From NCBI RefSeq assembly GCF_021474425.1, contig NZ_JAKEIP010000012.1, positions 1-64,000 on the forward strand: a stretch of DNA of 64,000 nucleotides, in the 5' to 3' direction. Source of the stretch: Streptomyces muensis. GTDB lineage: Bacteria; Actinomycetota; Actinomycetes; Streptomycetales; Streptomycetaceae. Below, in pieces: positions 1 to 9,692 of this stretch. Numbering within the stretch: the stretch's first letter is position 1; each line of letters begins with the position of its first letter. The translations under genes and the position numbers were made by a program. Under the pieces are notes generated by a model, which searched no databases, was not told the origin of the DNA, and saw only the letters and a list, made by a program, of their open reading frames with translations.

Positions 1-27
1 CCTCAGCCCCGTCCGCCGCCCCGGGAG

Positions 28-924
28 GTGGCCCCGCTGCACACCCCGCTCTCCGTCGTCTTCGCGCTCTGCGCTGCCCTCAGCAACGCCGTCGCGACGG
101 TGCTCCAGCGCAAGGCGGCGCTCACCGTGCCGCGCTCCGCGGGGCTGCGGGCCGGGCTGATGCTCGACCTGTTGCGACGGCCCGTGTGGCTGGTCGGCAT
201 CCTCGCGGTGATCGCCGCCGCCGTCTGCCAGGCGCTGGCGCTCGCCACCGGGCCGCTGACCATCGTGCAGCCGTTGTTCGTGCTGGAGCTGCCGCTCACC
301 CTGATCGTCGCCTCGCTGCTGATGCACCGGCATCTGCCGGGCACGGGCTGGCTGGCGGTGACGGTGGTGGTGGCGGGGCTGGCGGTCGCGCTGTTCGCCG
401 CGTCCCCCACCGGTAATCGCACCCATGTGGCGCTGGACCGCTGGATTCCCGCGCTCGCCGTGTGCATGGGGCTGGTCGTCGCCCTCGCCCTGGCCGCCCT
501 GCGGCGCCCCGAAGGCCGCGCCCGGGCGGCGTGTCTGGGTGCCGCTACGGCGATCAGCTACGCGGTGACCGCGGCGTTGATGAAGGCCGCCACGCACATC
601 CTTCAGGAGCAGGGGCTCGCGGGGTTCTTCTCCGCCTGGCAGACGTACGCGTTCGCCGCGACCGGCGTGTGCGCGCTGTTCCTGCTGGAGAACGCGATGC
701 AGGCCGGCCCGCTGGTCGCCTCGCAGCCGGCGCTCACCCTGGGCGACGCGCTGGTGAGCCTCGCCCTCGGCATCACCCTGTACGAGGAGGAGATCCGTTC
801 GGGGTGGTGGCTGGTGCCGCAGTTGTTCGGTGTGGCGCTGATCGCCGTCGGGGTGCTCGCCCTGTCGCGGATCCCGCTCACTCAGGCGCTGGTGGCGCCC
901 GAGGAGGAGCCCCGGGAGGGGTAG
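28..924 (+). CDS. DMT (EamA-like) family transporter
   Basis: Predicted 298-residue inner-membrane protein with about nine or ten hydrophobic segments, the size and layout of drug/metabolite transporter superfamily proteins. It opens with a segment rich in Ala and Leu, has a mid-protein loop (around residues 130-150) and a second half that repeats the helical pattern, as EamA proteins do. The GTG start is preceded by GGGAGG, but only a few bases upstream are in the window, so an earlier start cannot be excluded. The substrate is unknown; many actinobacterial relatives are annotated only as DMT transporters. It lies upstream of, and is separated by a hairpin from, the betaine-type operon, so functional linkage is doubtful. 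Confidence 0.8.
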   Translation: MAPLHTPLSVVFALCAALSNAVATVLQRKAALTVPRSAGLRAGLMLDLLRRPVWLVGILAVIAAAVCQALALATGPLTIVQPLFVLELPLTLIVASLLMHRHLPGTGWLAVTVVVAGLAVALFAASPTGNRTHVALDRWIPALAVCMGLVVALALAALRRPEGRARAACLGAATAISYAVTAALMKAATHILQEQGLAGFFSAWQTYAFAATGVCALFLLENAMQAGPLVASQPALTLGDALVSLALGITLYEEEIRSGWWLVPQLFGVALIAVGVLALSRIPLTQALVAPEEEPREG

Positions 925-973
925 CCGGTGCCGGCGTGACGTGACGCGATGTCCTAGCCCACCCGGGTCCTCT

Positions 974-1002
974 GCACCGCCGGGACGCCGTCGCGGCGGT
1001 GC
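974..1002. terminator. Hairpin terminator after the DMT transporter gene
   Basis: GCACCGCCG (974-982) pairs perfectly with CGGCGGTGC (994-1002) across an 11-base loop. There is no T-tract, which is usual for high-GC actinobacteria. Its position 50 bases after the transporter stop fits a terminator. Confidence 0.5.
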
Positions 1003-1087
1003 GTCCCGTGGCCGCCGCCCCTTCGATGGGCCATGTTGCTGACGGTCGAGCCGATCGGCACCGGGCGGATGCGAAGGAGGCCCCGCG

Positions 1088-2554
1088 GTGGGTGAGCTGT
1101 ACATCGACGGCGAATGGACACCGGCGGTGGCGGGTGGGCGGCGGGAGGTGGTCAACCCGTACGACGCCTCGGTGGTCACCAGCGTCGACGAGGCCGACGC
1201 CGCCGATGTGGACCGCGCTGTGCGTGCCGCGCGGCGTGCCTTCGTCGAGGAGGACTGGGCGAACGCTCCCTCCCGTCGCCGTGCCGACCTGCTGCTGCGC
1301 GTCCGGGACCTGCTGCTGCGGGACCGGGAGGACATCGCCCGCACCGAGACCCTCGACACCGGGAAGACGCTGACCGAGGCCCGTATCGACGTGGAGGACG
1401 TGGCGAACGCGTTCCGTTACTTCGCCGAGCTCGTGGGCAAGGACGGCGGCCGGGTCGTGGACGTGGGGCCGGACGTCCTCAGCCGGGTCGTCTACCAGCC
1501 GGTCGGCGTGTGCGCGCTCATCGCGCCCTGGAACTACCCGCTGCTGCAGGCCTCCTGGAAGGTCGCCCCGGCGCTCGCGGCCGGCAACACCTTCGTCCTC
1601 AAGCCGAGCGAGACGACCCCGCTCACCACGATCGCCATGATCCGGCTCATCGAGGAGGCCGGCGCACCGCCCGGCGTCGCCAACCTGGTGCTGGGCTCCG
1701 GGGCGACCGTCGGCGCGGCCCTGACCAGCCATCCCGAGGTCGACCTGGTGTCCTTCACGGGCGGTCTGCACACCGGGCGCGCCATCATGGCCAGCGCCTC
1801 CGAGGGACCGCGGAACATCGCCCTGGAACTCGGCGGCAAGAACCCCAACATCGTGTTCGCGGACGCCGACTTCGAAGCCGCCGTGGACTACGCACTGGAC
1901 GCCGCCTTCCTGCACTCGGGGCAGGTCTGCTCGGCCGGTTCGCGACTGCTCGTCGAGGACTCCCTGCACGACCGGTTCGTCGAGGCGTACGCCGAGCGCG
2001 CCCGGGCGATCCGGCTCGGCAACGGCCTGGAGGAGGGCACGGAGAGCGGTCCGCTCAGCTCCGCCGAGCACCGCGAGAAGGTCGAACGGTACGTCGCCGT
2101 CGGCAAGGAGGAGGGCGCCCGGCTCGTCACCGGCGGCACCCGGCCCGACGACCCGGCGCTGAGCCGTGGCTTCTTCCTGCTGCCGACGATCTTCGCCGAC
2201 TGCGACCGGTCCATGCGCATCGTCCAGGAGGAGGTCTTCGGCCCGGTCGTCACCGTCGAGCGGTTCCGCTCCGAGGACGAGGCGGTGGAACTGGCCAACG
2301 ACACCCGCTACGGCCTGGCCGGCGGCGTGTGGACGTCCGACGCCGGCCGCGCCCAGCGGGTCGCCCAGCGGCTGCGGCACGGCACCGTGTGGATCAACGA
2401 CTTCCACCCCTACGTACCGCAGGCCGAGTGGGGCGGGTTCGGCCGCTCCGGCGTCGGGCGCGAGCTCGGTCCGACGGGGCTGCGGGAGTACCAGGAGGCC
2501 AAGCACATCTACCAGAACCTCTCCCCCGCCCCCTCCGGCTGGTTCAAGGGCTGA
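1088..2554 (+). CDS. Aldehyde dehydrogenase, betaine-aldehyde dehydrogenase-like
   Basis: 488-residue NAD(P)-dependent aldehyde dehydrogenase, full length for the family. Visible motifs are the APWNYPLLQ cofactor-side segment (about residue 145), KPSETTPL, the catalytic Glu context [11 protein letters not shown] and the catalytic Cys in [10 protein letters not shown], followed by EEVFGPV near the C-terminus. The GTG start has a strong GAAGGAGG ribosome site. It is followed 73 bases later by a GMC oxidoreductase and then an APC permease, the order expected for oxidation of choline to glycine betaine with betaine aldehyde as intermediate. That substrate is inferred from context; another amino-aldehyde is possible. 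Confidence 0.85.
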   Translation: MGELYIDGEWTPAVAGGRREVVNPYDASVVTSVDEADAADVDRAVRAARRAFVEEDWANAPSRRRADLLLRVRDLLLRDREDIARTETLDTGKTLTEARIDVEDVANAFRYFAELVGKDGGRVVDVGPDVLSRVVYQPVGVCALIAPWNYPLLQASWKVAPALAAGNTFVLKPSETTPLTTIAMIRLIEEAGAPPGVANLVLGSGATVGAALTSHPEVDLVSFTGGLHTGRAIMASASEGPRNIALELGGKNPNIVFADADFEAAVDYALDAAFLHSGQVCSAGSRLLVEDSLHDRFVEAYAERARAIRLGNGLEEGTESGPLSSAEHREKVERYVAVGKEEGARLVTGGTRPDDPALSRGFFLLPTIFADCDRSMRIVQEEVFGPVVTVERFRSEDEAVELANDTRYGLAGGVWTSDAGRAQRVAQRLRHGTVWINDFHPYVPQAEWGGFGRSGVGRELGPTGLREYQEAKHIYQNLSPAPSGWFKG

Positions 2555-2627
2555 CCACAGCCCCCTTCGCGCGCCACAGCGGCGCCGATGAACCCGTGGC
2601 GCACCGGCCACCGAAGAAAGGCACCGC

Positions 2628-4199
2628 ATGGCCACCACTGACGCGCACGGCGCCGAGTCCGCCTACGACTACGTCATCGTCGGCGGCGGCACCGCCGGCT
2701 GTGTGCTCGCCGCCCGGCTGAGCGAGGACCCCGACTGCCGAGTCTGCGTCGTCGAGGGCGGCCCCAGCGACGTGGGCGACGAACGCATCCTGCGTCTGCG
2801 CAACTGGATCAACCTGCTCGGCTCGGAGTTCGACTACGGCTACACCACCGTCGAGCAGCCGCGCAGCAACTCGCACATCCTGCACTCACGCGCCCGTGTG
2901 CTCGGCGGCTGCTCCTCGCACAACACGCTGATCAGCTTTCTGCCGCTGCCGCAGGACCTCGACGACTGGGTGAGCCTGGGCTGCTCCGGCTGGGACCCGG
3001 CGACGGTCCTGCCCTACCGCGACAGACTGCTCACCGACATCGTCCCGGTGGCCGAGGCGGACCGTAACCCCATCGCCCAGGACTTCGTCACCGCGGCCGC
3101 CCGCGCGTTCGGCGTCCCCGTCGTCGACGACTTCAACGCCGAACCCTTCGCCGACGGCGCCGGCTTCTTCTCGCTGGCCTACCAGCCGGAGGGCAACCTG
3201 CGCTCCTCCGCGTCCGTCGCCTACCTCCACCCCGTCCTGGACCGTCCCAACCTCACTCTGCTCCTGGAGACCTGGGCGCACGAGTTGCTCACCGACGAAG
3301 CGGGGCGGCTGACGCGGGTCGCCGTCCGCGACGCCGACGGACGGCCGGCCACCGTGCGGGCCGAGCGTGAACTGCTGCTGTGCGCGGGCGCCATCGACAC
3401 CCCGCGCCTGCTGCTGCTCTCCGGCATCGGTCCGGCCGACGAGCTGCGCGGCCTGGGCATCGACGTACGGGCCGACCTGCCCGGCGTGGGCGAGAACCTG
3501 CTGGACCACCCCGAGTCCGTGATCGTCTGGGAGACCGCGGGTCCGCTGCCGCCGAACTCCGCGATGGACTCGGACGCCGGCCTGTTCCTGCGCCGCGACA
3601 AGGGCCAGCCGCGCCCGGACCTGATGTTCCACTTCTACCAGGTGCCGTTCACCGTCAACACCGAACGTCTGGGCTACCCCGTGCCGCGGTACGGGGTCTG
3701 TATGACGCCGAACGTGCCGCGGGCCCGCTCCACCGGCCGGATGTGGCTGCGCAGCGCCGATCCCGCCGAGCAACCCGCCCTGGACTTCCGGTACTTCACC
3801 GACCCCGAGGGCCACGACGAGCGCACGATCGTGGACGGACTGAGAGTGGCCCGCGAGGTGGCCGCGACCGACCCGTTGCGCGACTGGCTGGTCCGGGAGG
3901 TCGCGCCCGGCCCGGACGTGGTCTCCGACGCCGATCTGTCGGAGTACGGGCGCCGTGCCGCGCACACCGTCTACCACCCGGCGGGCACGTGCCGTATGGG
4001 CGCCCCGGACGACCGTATGGCCGTCTGCGACCCGGAGTTGAGGCTGCGCGGCTTCGAGGGCGTACGGATCGTGGACGCGTCGGTGTTCCCGACGATGCCC
4101 ACCATCAACCCGATGGTGACGGTCCTGCTCGCCGCGGAACGCGCCGCCGACCTGATCACCGGCCGTCCCGGGCCGGCGGCACGCGGGGCCGGGCGGTGA
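2628..4199 (+). CDS. GMC family FAD oxidoreductase, choline dehydrogenase-like
   Basis: 523-residue flavoprotein of the glucose-methanol-choline family. The N-terminus carries the FAD-binding [15 protein letters not shown] motif, then a GMC signature region around [13 protein letters not shown], a second signature [20 protein letters not shown], and the C-terminal active-site segment with [10 protein letters not shown] (catalytic His) and [17 protein letters not shown]. Length matches bacterial BetA-like enzymes. Position between an aldehyde dehydrogenase and a permease suggests choline or a related amino alcohol as substrate. A RBS (GAAAGG) precedes the ATG. Its stop TGA overlaps the GTG start of the permease, so the two are probably translationally coupled. 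Confidence 0.85.
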   Translation: MATTDAHGAESAYDYVIVGGGTAGCVLAARLSEDPDCRVCVVEGGPSDVGDERILRLRNWINLLGSEFDYGYTTVEQPRSNSHILHSRARVLGGCSSHNTLISFLPLPQDLDDWVSLGCSGWDPATVLPYRDRLLTDIVPVAEADRNPIAQDFVTAAARAFGVPVVDDFNAEPFADGAGFFSLAYQPEGNLRSSASVAYLHPVLDRPNLTLLLETWAHELLTDEAGRLTRVAVRDADGRPATVRAERELLLCAGAIDTPRLLLLSGIGPADELRGLGIDVRADLPGVGENLLDHPESVIVWETAGPLPPNSAMDSDAGLFLRRDKGQPRPDLMFHFYQVPFTVNTERLGYPVPRYGVCMTPNVPRARSTGRMWLRSADPAEQPALDFRYFTDPEGHDERTIVDGLRVAREVAATDPLRDWLVREVAPGPDVVSDADLSEYGRRAAHTVYHPAGTCRMGAPDDRMAVCDPELRLRGFEGVRIVDASVFPTMPTINPMVTVLLAAERAADLITGRPGPAARGAGR

Positions 4200-5662
4200 C
4201 CGGCGCCGAGCGGCCGCCCGCCCCGGCGTCCGCCGCGCCCGGCGGGGAGCCGGGCTCGGAGTTCCGCAAGGACATGGGACCGTGGGCGAACTTCGCCCTC
4301 GGCTTCACCTACCTCTCGCCGGTGGTGAGCACCTACACGCTCTTCGGTACCGCGCTCGCCGAGGGCGGGCCACCGATGATCTGGGCGTTCGTGCTCGCGG
4401 GCTGCGGCCAGTTCCTGGTCGCGCTGATCTTCGGCGAGGTCGTCGCGCAGTACCCCATCGCCGGCGGCGTCTACCCGTGGGCCCGGCGGCTGTGGGGCAA
4501 ACGCTGGGCGTGGATGACGGGTTGGGTGTACATGTGGGCGCTACTGGTGACCATCACCTCGGTCGCCTACGGTGCCGGTCCCTACATCGCCATCCTCTTC
4601 GGCTTCGACCCGACCGTGCACAACACCGTGCTGTGCACGGCGGTGCTCATCGTCGTCGCCGTCCTCATCAACTACATGGGCACCAAGGCGCTTTCGGCGG
4701 CGGCCGTGATCGGCTTCGCCGGCGAACTCATCGGCGCCCTGGTCGTCGGCATCTACCTGCTGTCCACCCACCGCCACCACGGCATCGGCGTCGTCTTCGA
4801 CACCTACGGCACCGAGGGCGACGGCTCCTACTTGCCGGTGTTCCTCGCCGCGGCCATCATCGGCTTCTACCAGTACTACGGCTTCGAGGCCTGCGGCGAC
4901 ACCGCCGAGGAGGTCGCCCACCCGGGCCGTGTCATCCCGCGGGCGATGCGCCGCACCATCTACATCGGCGGCGCGGCGGCCACGTTCACCTGTATGTCGC
5001 TGCTGCTGTCGGTCACGGACTACGGCGCGGTCATCTCGGGCGAGCAGGCCGACCCGGTGGTGGACGTGCTGTACGACGCCATGGGCGAGACCGGCGCCCG
5101 GCTGGTGATGGCGGTGGTGCTGATCTCCTTCCTGTCCTGCACGATCAGCCTCCAGGCGGCCGCGGGGCGGCTCATCTACTCGTACGCCCGCGACGAGATG
5201 ATCGTCGGGCACCAGTTGCTGCGCCGGTTCGCGCACGCCCGCGCGGTGCCCGGCTACGCGCTGCTGGTGTCCGCCGTCGTACCGCTGCTCATCGCGTTCG
5301 CCTCGCTGTTCTCCGAGGACGCTCTCACCAACATCGTCTCGTTCGCGATCCTCGGTATCTACGCCTCGTTCCAGATGGTGGTCCTGGCGGCGCTGCGGGC
5401 CCGGCTCAAGGGCTGGCGTCCGGCAGGAGAGTTCACGCTGGGCCGCTGGGGTCTCGCGGTGAACATCGGTGCGCTGGCCTACGGCATCTTCGCGATCGTC
5501 AACATCTGCTGGGCCCGCACGCCGGAGAAGCCGTGGTGGGAGAACTGGATCGTCCTGCTCTGCGGCGCGGTGGTGCTGGGCACGGGGCTGCTCTACATGT
5601 TCACCACGCACCATTACGGCCGGGGCGACGCGCCCTCCGGCGACGCCGTGCCGGAGAGCTGA
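4196..5662 (+). CDS. APC superfamily permease in the betaine-type operon
   Basis: Polytopic membrane protein of 488 residues with about twelve hydrophobic segments, typical of amino acid/polyamine/choline permeases. The N-terminal cytoplasmic stretch ends in FRKDMGPWANFALGFTYLSPV, similar to GABA/choline permease-type starts, and a PIAGGVYPWARRLWG segment follows. The GTG start overlaps the upstream stop (GTGA), giving an operon of dehydrogenase, oxidase and importer. I infer uptake of choline or another amine that the two enzymes oxidise. A longer reading frame runs upstream but is antisense-like sequence inside the GMC gene, so the overlap start is preferred. Confidence 0.8.
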   Translation: MTGAERPPAPASAAPGGEPGSEFRKDMGPWANFALGFTYLSPVVSTYTLFGTALAEGGPPMIWAFVLAGCGQFLVALIFGEVVAQYPIAGGVYPWARRLWGKRWAWMTGWVYMWALLVTITSVAYGAGPYIAILFGFDPTVHNTVLCTAVLIVVAVLINYMGTKALSAAAVIGFAGELIGALVVGIYLLSTHRHHGIGVVFDTYGTEGDGSYLPVFLAAAIIGFYQYYGFEACGDTAEEVAHPGRVIPRAMRRTIYIGGAAATFTCMSLLLSVTDYGAVISGEQADPVVDVLYDAMGETGARLVMAVVLISFLSCTISLQAAAGRLIYSYARDEMIVGHQLLRRFAHARAVPGYALLVSAVVPLLIAFASLFSEDALTNIVSFAILGIYASFQMVVLAALRARLKGWRPAGEFTLGRWGLAVNIGALAYGIFAIVNICWARTPEKPWWENWIVLLCGAVVLGTGLLYMFTTHHYGRGDAPSGDAVPES

Positions 5663-5674
5663 GTTCCGTCGCCC

Positions 5675-7171
5675 TCACGGGTGGGACTCGTCCAGCGCTC
5701 GCAGGGCGTCGTCCGCCGCCGCGCGGGTCGGCGCCGTCTCCGAGTCGTCCGAGGCGAGGGCGGTGAGCCGGGTGCGCAGCCGCGTCTCGTCGCGCGGCGG
5801 TGTCCCGGTGTACGCCAGCCAGTGGGCCAGCCCCTCCGTGGCGTGGAAGCGGACCGTCTGGTCCGGGTGGTCCAGGGCGTGAACGAACCGGCCCAGGTCG
5901 GCGCCGGTGTCGTCGTCGGTGACGTTGTGCGGGTCGAGGAGTGAGAGCGCGGCGGCGCGGACGTCGGCCGAAGGGGTGCGGTCGGCTGTGTGCCTCAGGC
6001 CGGGCAGCGCTTCCGTGAGGCCGATGAGCGCGTTGTGCGTCTTCCAGAGCGTGGTGGGGTCGGCGGCGAGGTGGGCCACCAACGCCTCGGCCACGGAACG
6101 TCGTTCCCAGGGGCGCAGTCCGCCGTCCACCCGTGCGTCCAGGCCGTCGACGGCACCCACGCGCACCTCGCCGTCGGGGTCGTCCAGCAGTGGAAGCAGC
6201 AGCCAGACGGCGTCCCATCGGCCCGCCTGCCCGATGGCTCTCGCGGCCGCCGCACGCGTACGGCCGGGCAGCGCGGGGTCGTTGAGGGCGGTACGCAGCG
6301 CTCCGGCGGCGGCCCGTGTTCCGGCGGCTCCCAGCGCATACGCGGCCGAAGGGCCGGCGGCGGCATCGCCGAGCCACCGCGTCGCCGGCCCGGTCACCCG
6401 TTCCTCGCCGCGTCGGCCGAGCCCCCGCAGCAGCGCGGCGGCGACGTTCGCGTCCCGTTCCGCCTCCAGTGCCCCGACCAGGGTGTCCCGCGTCCGCGTG
6501 GCCTCGACGTCGAACAACCGGCCGGCCACCGCGATCCGCACCTGAGGGGACACATCGCCGAGCCCTGTGACCAGTGCGTCGCACAGGCGCTCGGTCCACT
6601 GCCCGGGAAGCAGTTCGAGGGCGCGTACGCGAGCGTCTCCGGTGCCCTGCTCGGCCATGCGCACGACCTCGGCGCTGACGGCCGGGTCGTCCCGGAAGCG
6701 GTACAGCAGGGTGCGGGCGCGTCCCCACACGGCTGAGTCCGGGTCGCCCAGAAGCGCCACCAACGCGGGAGCGTGCCCGGGCACGCCCAGGGCTCCCAAA
6801 CCGTCGAGGGCGTTGATCCGCAGGTGCCGGTCCGGATCGCCCAGCAGGTGGGTGTAGGCGTCCACGATCGCCGGGCCGTCCAGCCCTAGCCGGATGGCGG
6901 CACGCGAGGCCCGGCGCCGTACCCATGGGTCCTGATCTCCCATCAGGGCAGGCAGCACCGTACGGCCTGCCTCGGCCACCCCGAGCCGGCCGAGTCCCGC
7001 CGCGGCGGCCTCACGCACCTCGGGCGCACGGTCGTCGGCCGATGCGACGAGCACCCACGCGTGCTCGTCCCGTCCGACCCTGCCCAGCCCTTTCGCCGCG
7101 GCCGCTCGCCGCCAGGTGTCGCCGTCCTTCAACTCCCTCAGGAAGAAGGCGATTTGCTGTTCCGCTCCCAT
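5675..7171 (-). CDS. HEAT-repeat protein
   Basis: 498-residue soluble protein made almost entirely of HEAT/PBS-lyase-type helical repeats (repeated patterns such as DRAPEVREAAAAGLGRLG, DPWVRRRASRAAIRLG and DRHLRINALDGLGALG). Such alpha-solenoids are protein interaction scaffolds; no catalytic motif is seen. ATG at 7171 is preferred to the GTG six bases upstream because a GGGG-rich stretch sits closer to it. It converges on the permease operon with only 12 bases between stops. Two further HEAT proteins lie at 31.1-32.8 kb, but there is no evidence that they act together. Confidence 0.7.
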   Translation of the reverse strand: MGAEQQIAFFLRELKDGDTWRRAAAAKGLGRVGRDEHAWVLVASADDRAPEVREAAAAGLGRLGVAEAGRTVLPALMGDQDPWVRRRASRAAIRLGLDGPAIVDAYTHLLGDPDRHLRINALDGLGALGVPGHAPALVALLGDPDSAVWGRARTLLYRFRDDPAVSAEVVRMAEQGTGDARVRALELLPGQWTERLCDALVTGLGDVSPQVRIAVAGRLFDVEATRTRDTLVGALEAERDANVAAALLRGLGRRGEERVTGPATRWLGDAAAGPSAAYALGAAGTRAAAGALRTALNDPALPGRTRAAAARAIGQAGRWDAVWLLLPLLDDPDGEVRVGAVDGLDARVDGGLRPWERRSVAEALVAHLAADPTTLWKTHNALIGLTEALPGLRHTADRTPSADVRAAALSLLDPHNVTDDDTGADLGRFVHALDHPDQTVRFHATEGLAHWLAYTGTPPRDETRLRTRLTALASDDSETAPTRAAADDALRALDESHP

Positions 7172-7237
7172 GAACACCCCGATGAGTTGGACTGGCGAGC
7201 GGGCCGGAGGTTGTACCGGAGTACGGTCGCGGGCGCG

Positions 7238-7798
7238 TCAGGCCGGGATCTCGGGGCTCCTCGTGACACCGCCCGATCGGAGGATGAGGTCGGCGGTCTC
7301 CTCGGCGGTGAGGGCCGCGCTGTCCAGCCACCATCCGGCGTCGCCGAGTTCGCGCCGCATCTGGGCTTCGAGATCCTCGTAGCCGTCGAAGGCGAACTGC
7401 TCCCGCGGATCGCGGATGCTGTTGCGGTACCGGCATGTCTCGATGCCCGGTGCGAGGACGACGAACAGGACGCGTCGAGCAGGGAGGAGGGAGAGGAAGA
7501 AGTCCAGCTGCGCACGGTCGGGAATCACCCAGTCGATCACGGGGGTGAAGCCGGCGTCGGAGAAGTTGTTCGCCAGCATGCAGAGGTTGCGATTGCACAG
7601 CTCCATCTGGCGCGCCGCCTCCTCGGCGGGTTCGCCGAGGGCCCAGACGCGACCGCTGACGATCAGTCTGCTGACGAAGTCGCCGTCGAGCCGGGCCGAG
7701 TACGGCAGACGCTCGGCGATGAGCCGGGTCACCGTCGACTTCCCCGCCCCCGGCATCCCCGTCACGATCACACAGTCCCGTGTCCCAGCGCCGATCAC
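7238..7798 (-). CDS. Small P-loop kinase-like ATPase
   Basis: 186-residue protein with a Walker A motif GMPGAGKST at residues 14-22 from the chosen GTG start, then LIAERLPYSARLDGDF, a likely substrate-binding Asp. This arrangement resembles chloramphenicol phosphotransferase-like, zeta-toxin-like and gluconate-kinase-like AAA/P-loop kinases that phosphorylate small molecules. The reading frame is open far upstream, but that part is antisense to the lipase gene. The GTG start leaves a normal short strand before the P-loop. The substrate is unknown. It stands alone between the HEAT gene and the divergent lipase. Confidence 0.65.
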   Translation of the reverse strand: MIGAGTRDCVIVTGMPGAGKSTVTRLIAERLPYSARLDGDFVSRLIVSGRVWALGEPAEEAARQMELCNRNLCMLANNFSDAGFTPVIDWVIPDRAQLDFFLSLLPARRVLFVVLAPGIETCRYRNSIRDPREQFAFDGYEDLEAQMRRELGDAGWWLDSAALTAEETADLILRSGGVTRSPEIPA

Positions 7799-8020
7799 GC
7801 CGTCGATCGTGTCAGCGCGCCCCGGTGCCCGGCAACCGCGTTTCCGCTGAGCCTGCCCGACCCCCAGGAGCATCACACCTGATGGCCCCGCGGCAGAGCC
7901 GCACGAATGAAAGCCGCTACTCGGACGGGCGTCTGCGGTGCGGTTCGGCCACGGCACCGGCTGCCGCTCCTTGAGGATCTTGATCGTCGTTCGTGACCGA
8001 ACCTGACGAGGAGCGGAAGT

Positions 8021-9010
8021 ATGTCCCATCCCCCTGCCCGGCCCGTGCCGCGTTCCCGCCTGATCACCTGGTGGGCGACGATCGGCGCCGTCACGGCTCT
8101 GGCACTCGGTCTGCCGGGCACCGCGGGCGCGGCTGACGGCCCGCCCCCGTCCGAGGGGGTCACCGCCGCCCCCGCGGCCCTGATCCGGGGAACCCTCCAG
8201 CCGGACGCCCCGCCGGCGGGCGCGAACGACTGGAAGTGCCGGCCGACCGCAGCGCACCCCCGCCCCGTCGTCCTGCTGCACGCGACCCTGACGAACGCCC
8301 ACATGAACTGGAGCATGCTGTCGCCCCTGCTCAAGGACGAGGGATACTGCGTCTTCGCGCCGAACTACGGCGGGAAACCGGGAGTTCCGTTCAAGGCCAC
8401 GGGCCACATCCCCGACTCGGCCCGCGAGGTCGCCCGTTTCGTCGACCGGGTGCTCAAGGCCACCGGTGCCCGGCAGGTCGACCTGGTGGGGCACTCCCAG
8501 GGCGGCGGAGTGCTGCCCCGCTGGTACCTGCGGTTCGAAGGGGGTACGAACCCGGCGAAGCCGTCGCGCAACAAGGTGCGCAGGCTCATCGGTCTGGCCC
8601 CGTCCAACCACGGTGCCGGCGTGTCCGGTCTGGGCACCCTCACCACCGCGCTCGGCCTCAATGAAACCGTGTCCGCCGTGGCGGGGCAGGCGTACGCGGA
8701 CCAGATGGTGGGGTCCGACGTGAACAGGAGACTCGATCGGGGCGGCGACACCCAGCCGGGCGTCGACTACACCGTCATCGCCACCCGGTACGACGAGGTG
8801 GTCACGCCGTACCACAACCAGTTCCTCACGGCGGGACGGGGCGCGAAGGTGCGCAACATCACGATCCAGGACATCTGTCCCCAGGACCTGTCCGAGCACA
8901 TCTCGATCGCCTACGACTCCAACGCCATGCAACTCGTCCTGAACGCACTGGACCCCGCCCATGCCGAGCCCGTGGACTGCCGTCTCTCGGCGCCCCTGCT
9001 CGGCGGCTGA
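8021..9010 (+). CDS. Secreted lipase/esterase, alpha/beta hydrolase
   Basis: 329-residue exported hydrolase. Residues 1-37 form a Sec-type signal peptide (basic start, hydrophobic [15 protein letters not shown], cleavage after AGA). The mature part has the oxyanion/lid region [15 protein letters not shown] and the nucleophile elbow GHSQGG with Ser159; later Asp and His residues (for example YDEVVTPY and EHISIAYD) fit the triad. This pattern matches Streptomyces secreted lipases acting on triacylglycerols or esters. GAGGAG lies nine bases upstream of the ATG. A 222-base spacer separates it from the divergent kinase gene, with no operator that I could identify. Confidence 0.8.
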   Translation: MSHPPARPVPRSRLITWWATIGAVTALALGLPGTAGAADGPPPSEGVTAAPAALIRGTLQPDAPPAGANDWKCRPTAAHPRPVVLLHATLTNAHMNWSMLSPLLKDEGYCVFAPNYGGKPGVPFKATGHIPDSAREVARFVDRVLKATGARQVDLVGHSQGGGVLPRWYLRFEGGTNPAKPSRNKVRRLIGLAPSNHGAGVSGLGTLTTALGLNETVSAVAGQAYADQMVGSDVNRRLDRGGDTQPGVDYTVIATRYDEVVTPYHNQFLTAGRGAKVRNITIQDICPQDLSEHISIAYDSNAMQLVLNALDPAHAEPVDCRLSAPLLGG

Positions 9011-9092
9011 AACGGCGGCCGGCGCTCCGGTTCGCGGCGCGCGACACCCCGCCGGTTCGACCTGGGCCCGCCTCTTGTGGAGAATCAAGGTC

Positions 9093-9587
9093 ATGAGCGA
9101 GAACGTATTCTTCGAGGTTTCGGCTAACGGCGAGAATCTCGGCCGCATTGTCTTCCGACTGTTCGACGACGTCGTGCCCAAGACGGCACGCAACTTCCGT
9201 GAGCTGGCGACCGGTCAGAACGGGTTCGGGTACAAGGGTTCCCCCTTCCACCGGGTCATCCCGGAGTTCATGCTCCAGGGCGGTGACTTCACCAACGGCA
9301 ACGGCACCGGTGGCAAGAGCATCTACGGTGAGACGTTCGCGGACGAGAACTTCCAGCTGAAGCACGACCGGCCGTTCCTGCTCAGCATGGCCAACGCGGG
9401 CCCGGCCACCAACGGCTCGCAGTTCTTCGTCACCACCGTGGTGACGCCGTGGCTGGACGGCAAGCACGTCGTGTTCGGCGAGGTCGTCGAGGGCGAGGAC
9501 GTGGTCAAGGCGGTCGAGGCCCTGGGCAGCCGCTCCGGCGCGACCAGCAAGAAGATCGTCGTCGAGGACTGCGGCGTCGTCGCCTGA
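9093..9587 (+). CDS. Cyclophilin-type peptidyl-prolyl cis-trans isomerase
   Basis: 164-residue single-domain cyclophilin that accelerates Xaa-Pro isomerisation during protein folding. The domain fills the protein: [21 protein letters not shown], the active-site [31 protein letters not shown], and [21 protein letters not shown] followed by [12 protein letters not shown]. The calcineurin-loop Trp ([10 protein letters not shown]) needed for cyclosporin binding is present. There is no signal peptide, so it is cytosolic. ATG 9093 follows GGAGAATCAAGG. Very similar in length and sequence pattern to the cyclophilin A-type proteins of Streptomyces. Confidence 0.92.
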   Translation: MSENVFFEVSANGENLGRIVFRLFDDVVPKTARNFRELATGQNGFGYKGSPFHRVIPEFMLQGGDFTNGNGTGGKSIYGETFADENFQLKHDRPFLLSMANAGPATNGSQFFVTTVVTPWLDGKHVVFGEVVEGEDVVKAVEALGSRSGATSKKIVVEDCGVVA

Positions 9588-9615
9588 CCCTGCCGTAGCG
9601 CACATCCGGTCCATT

Positions 9616-9655
9616 CAGGTCCATCAGGCCCCCGCACGGCGGCCTGGTGGACCTG
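9616..9655. terminator. Strong bidirectional terminator between convergent genes
   Basis: CAGGTCCATCAGGCC (9616-9630) pairs with GGCCTGGTGGACCTG (9641-9655): 14 Watson-Crick pairs plus one T-G, with a 10-base loop. It lies between the cyclophilin stop and the convergent dehydratase stop and would serve both. Confidence 0.75.
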
Positions 9656-9692
9656 TTCCATTCCCCGGCCGGGCGGCGCACCGTCCCCGCCG

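Noticed and set aside
878-2638. Long minus-strand frame opposite the aldehyde dehydrogenase gene
   Set aside because: It is the high-GC antisense shadow of a well-supported enzyme gene; the peptide is low in complexity and has no family motif.
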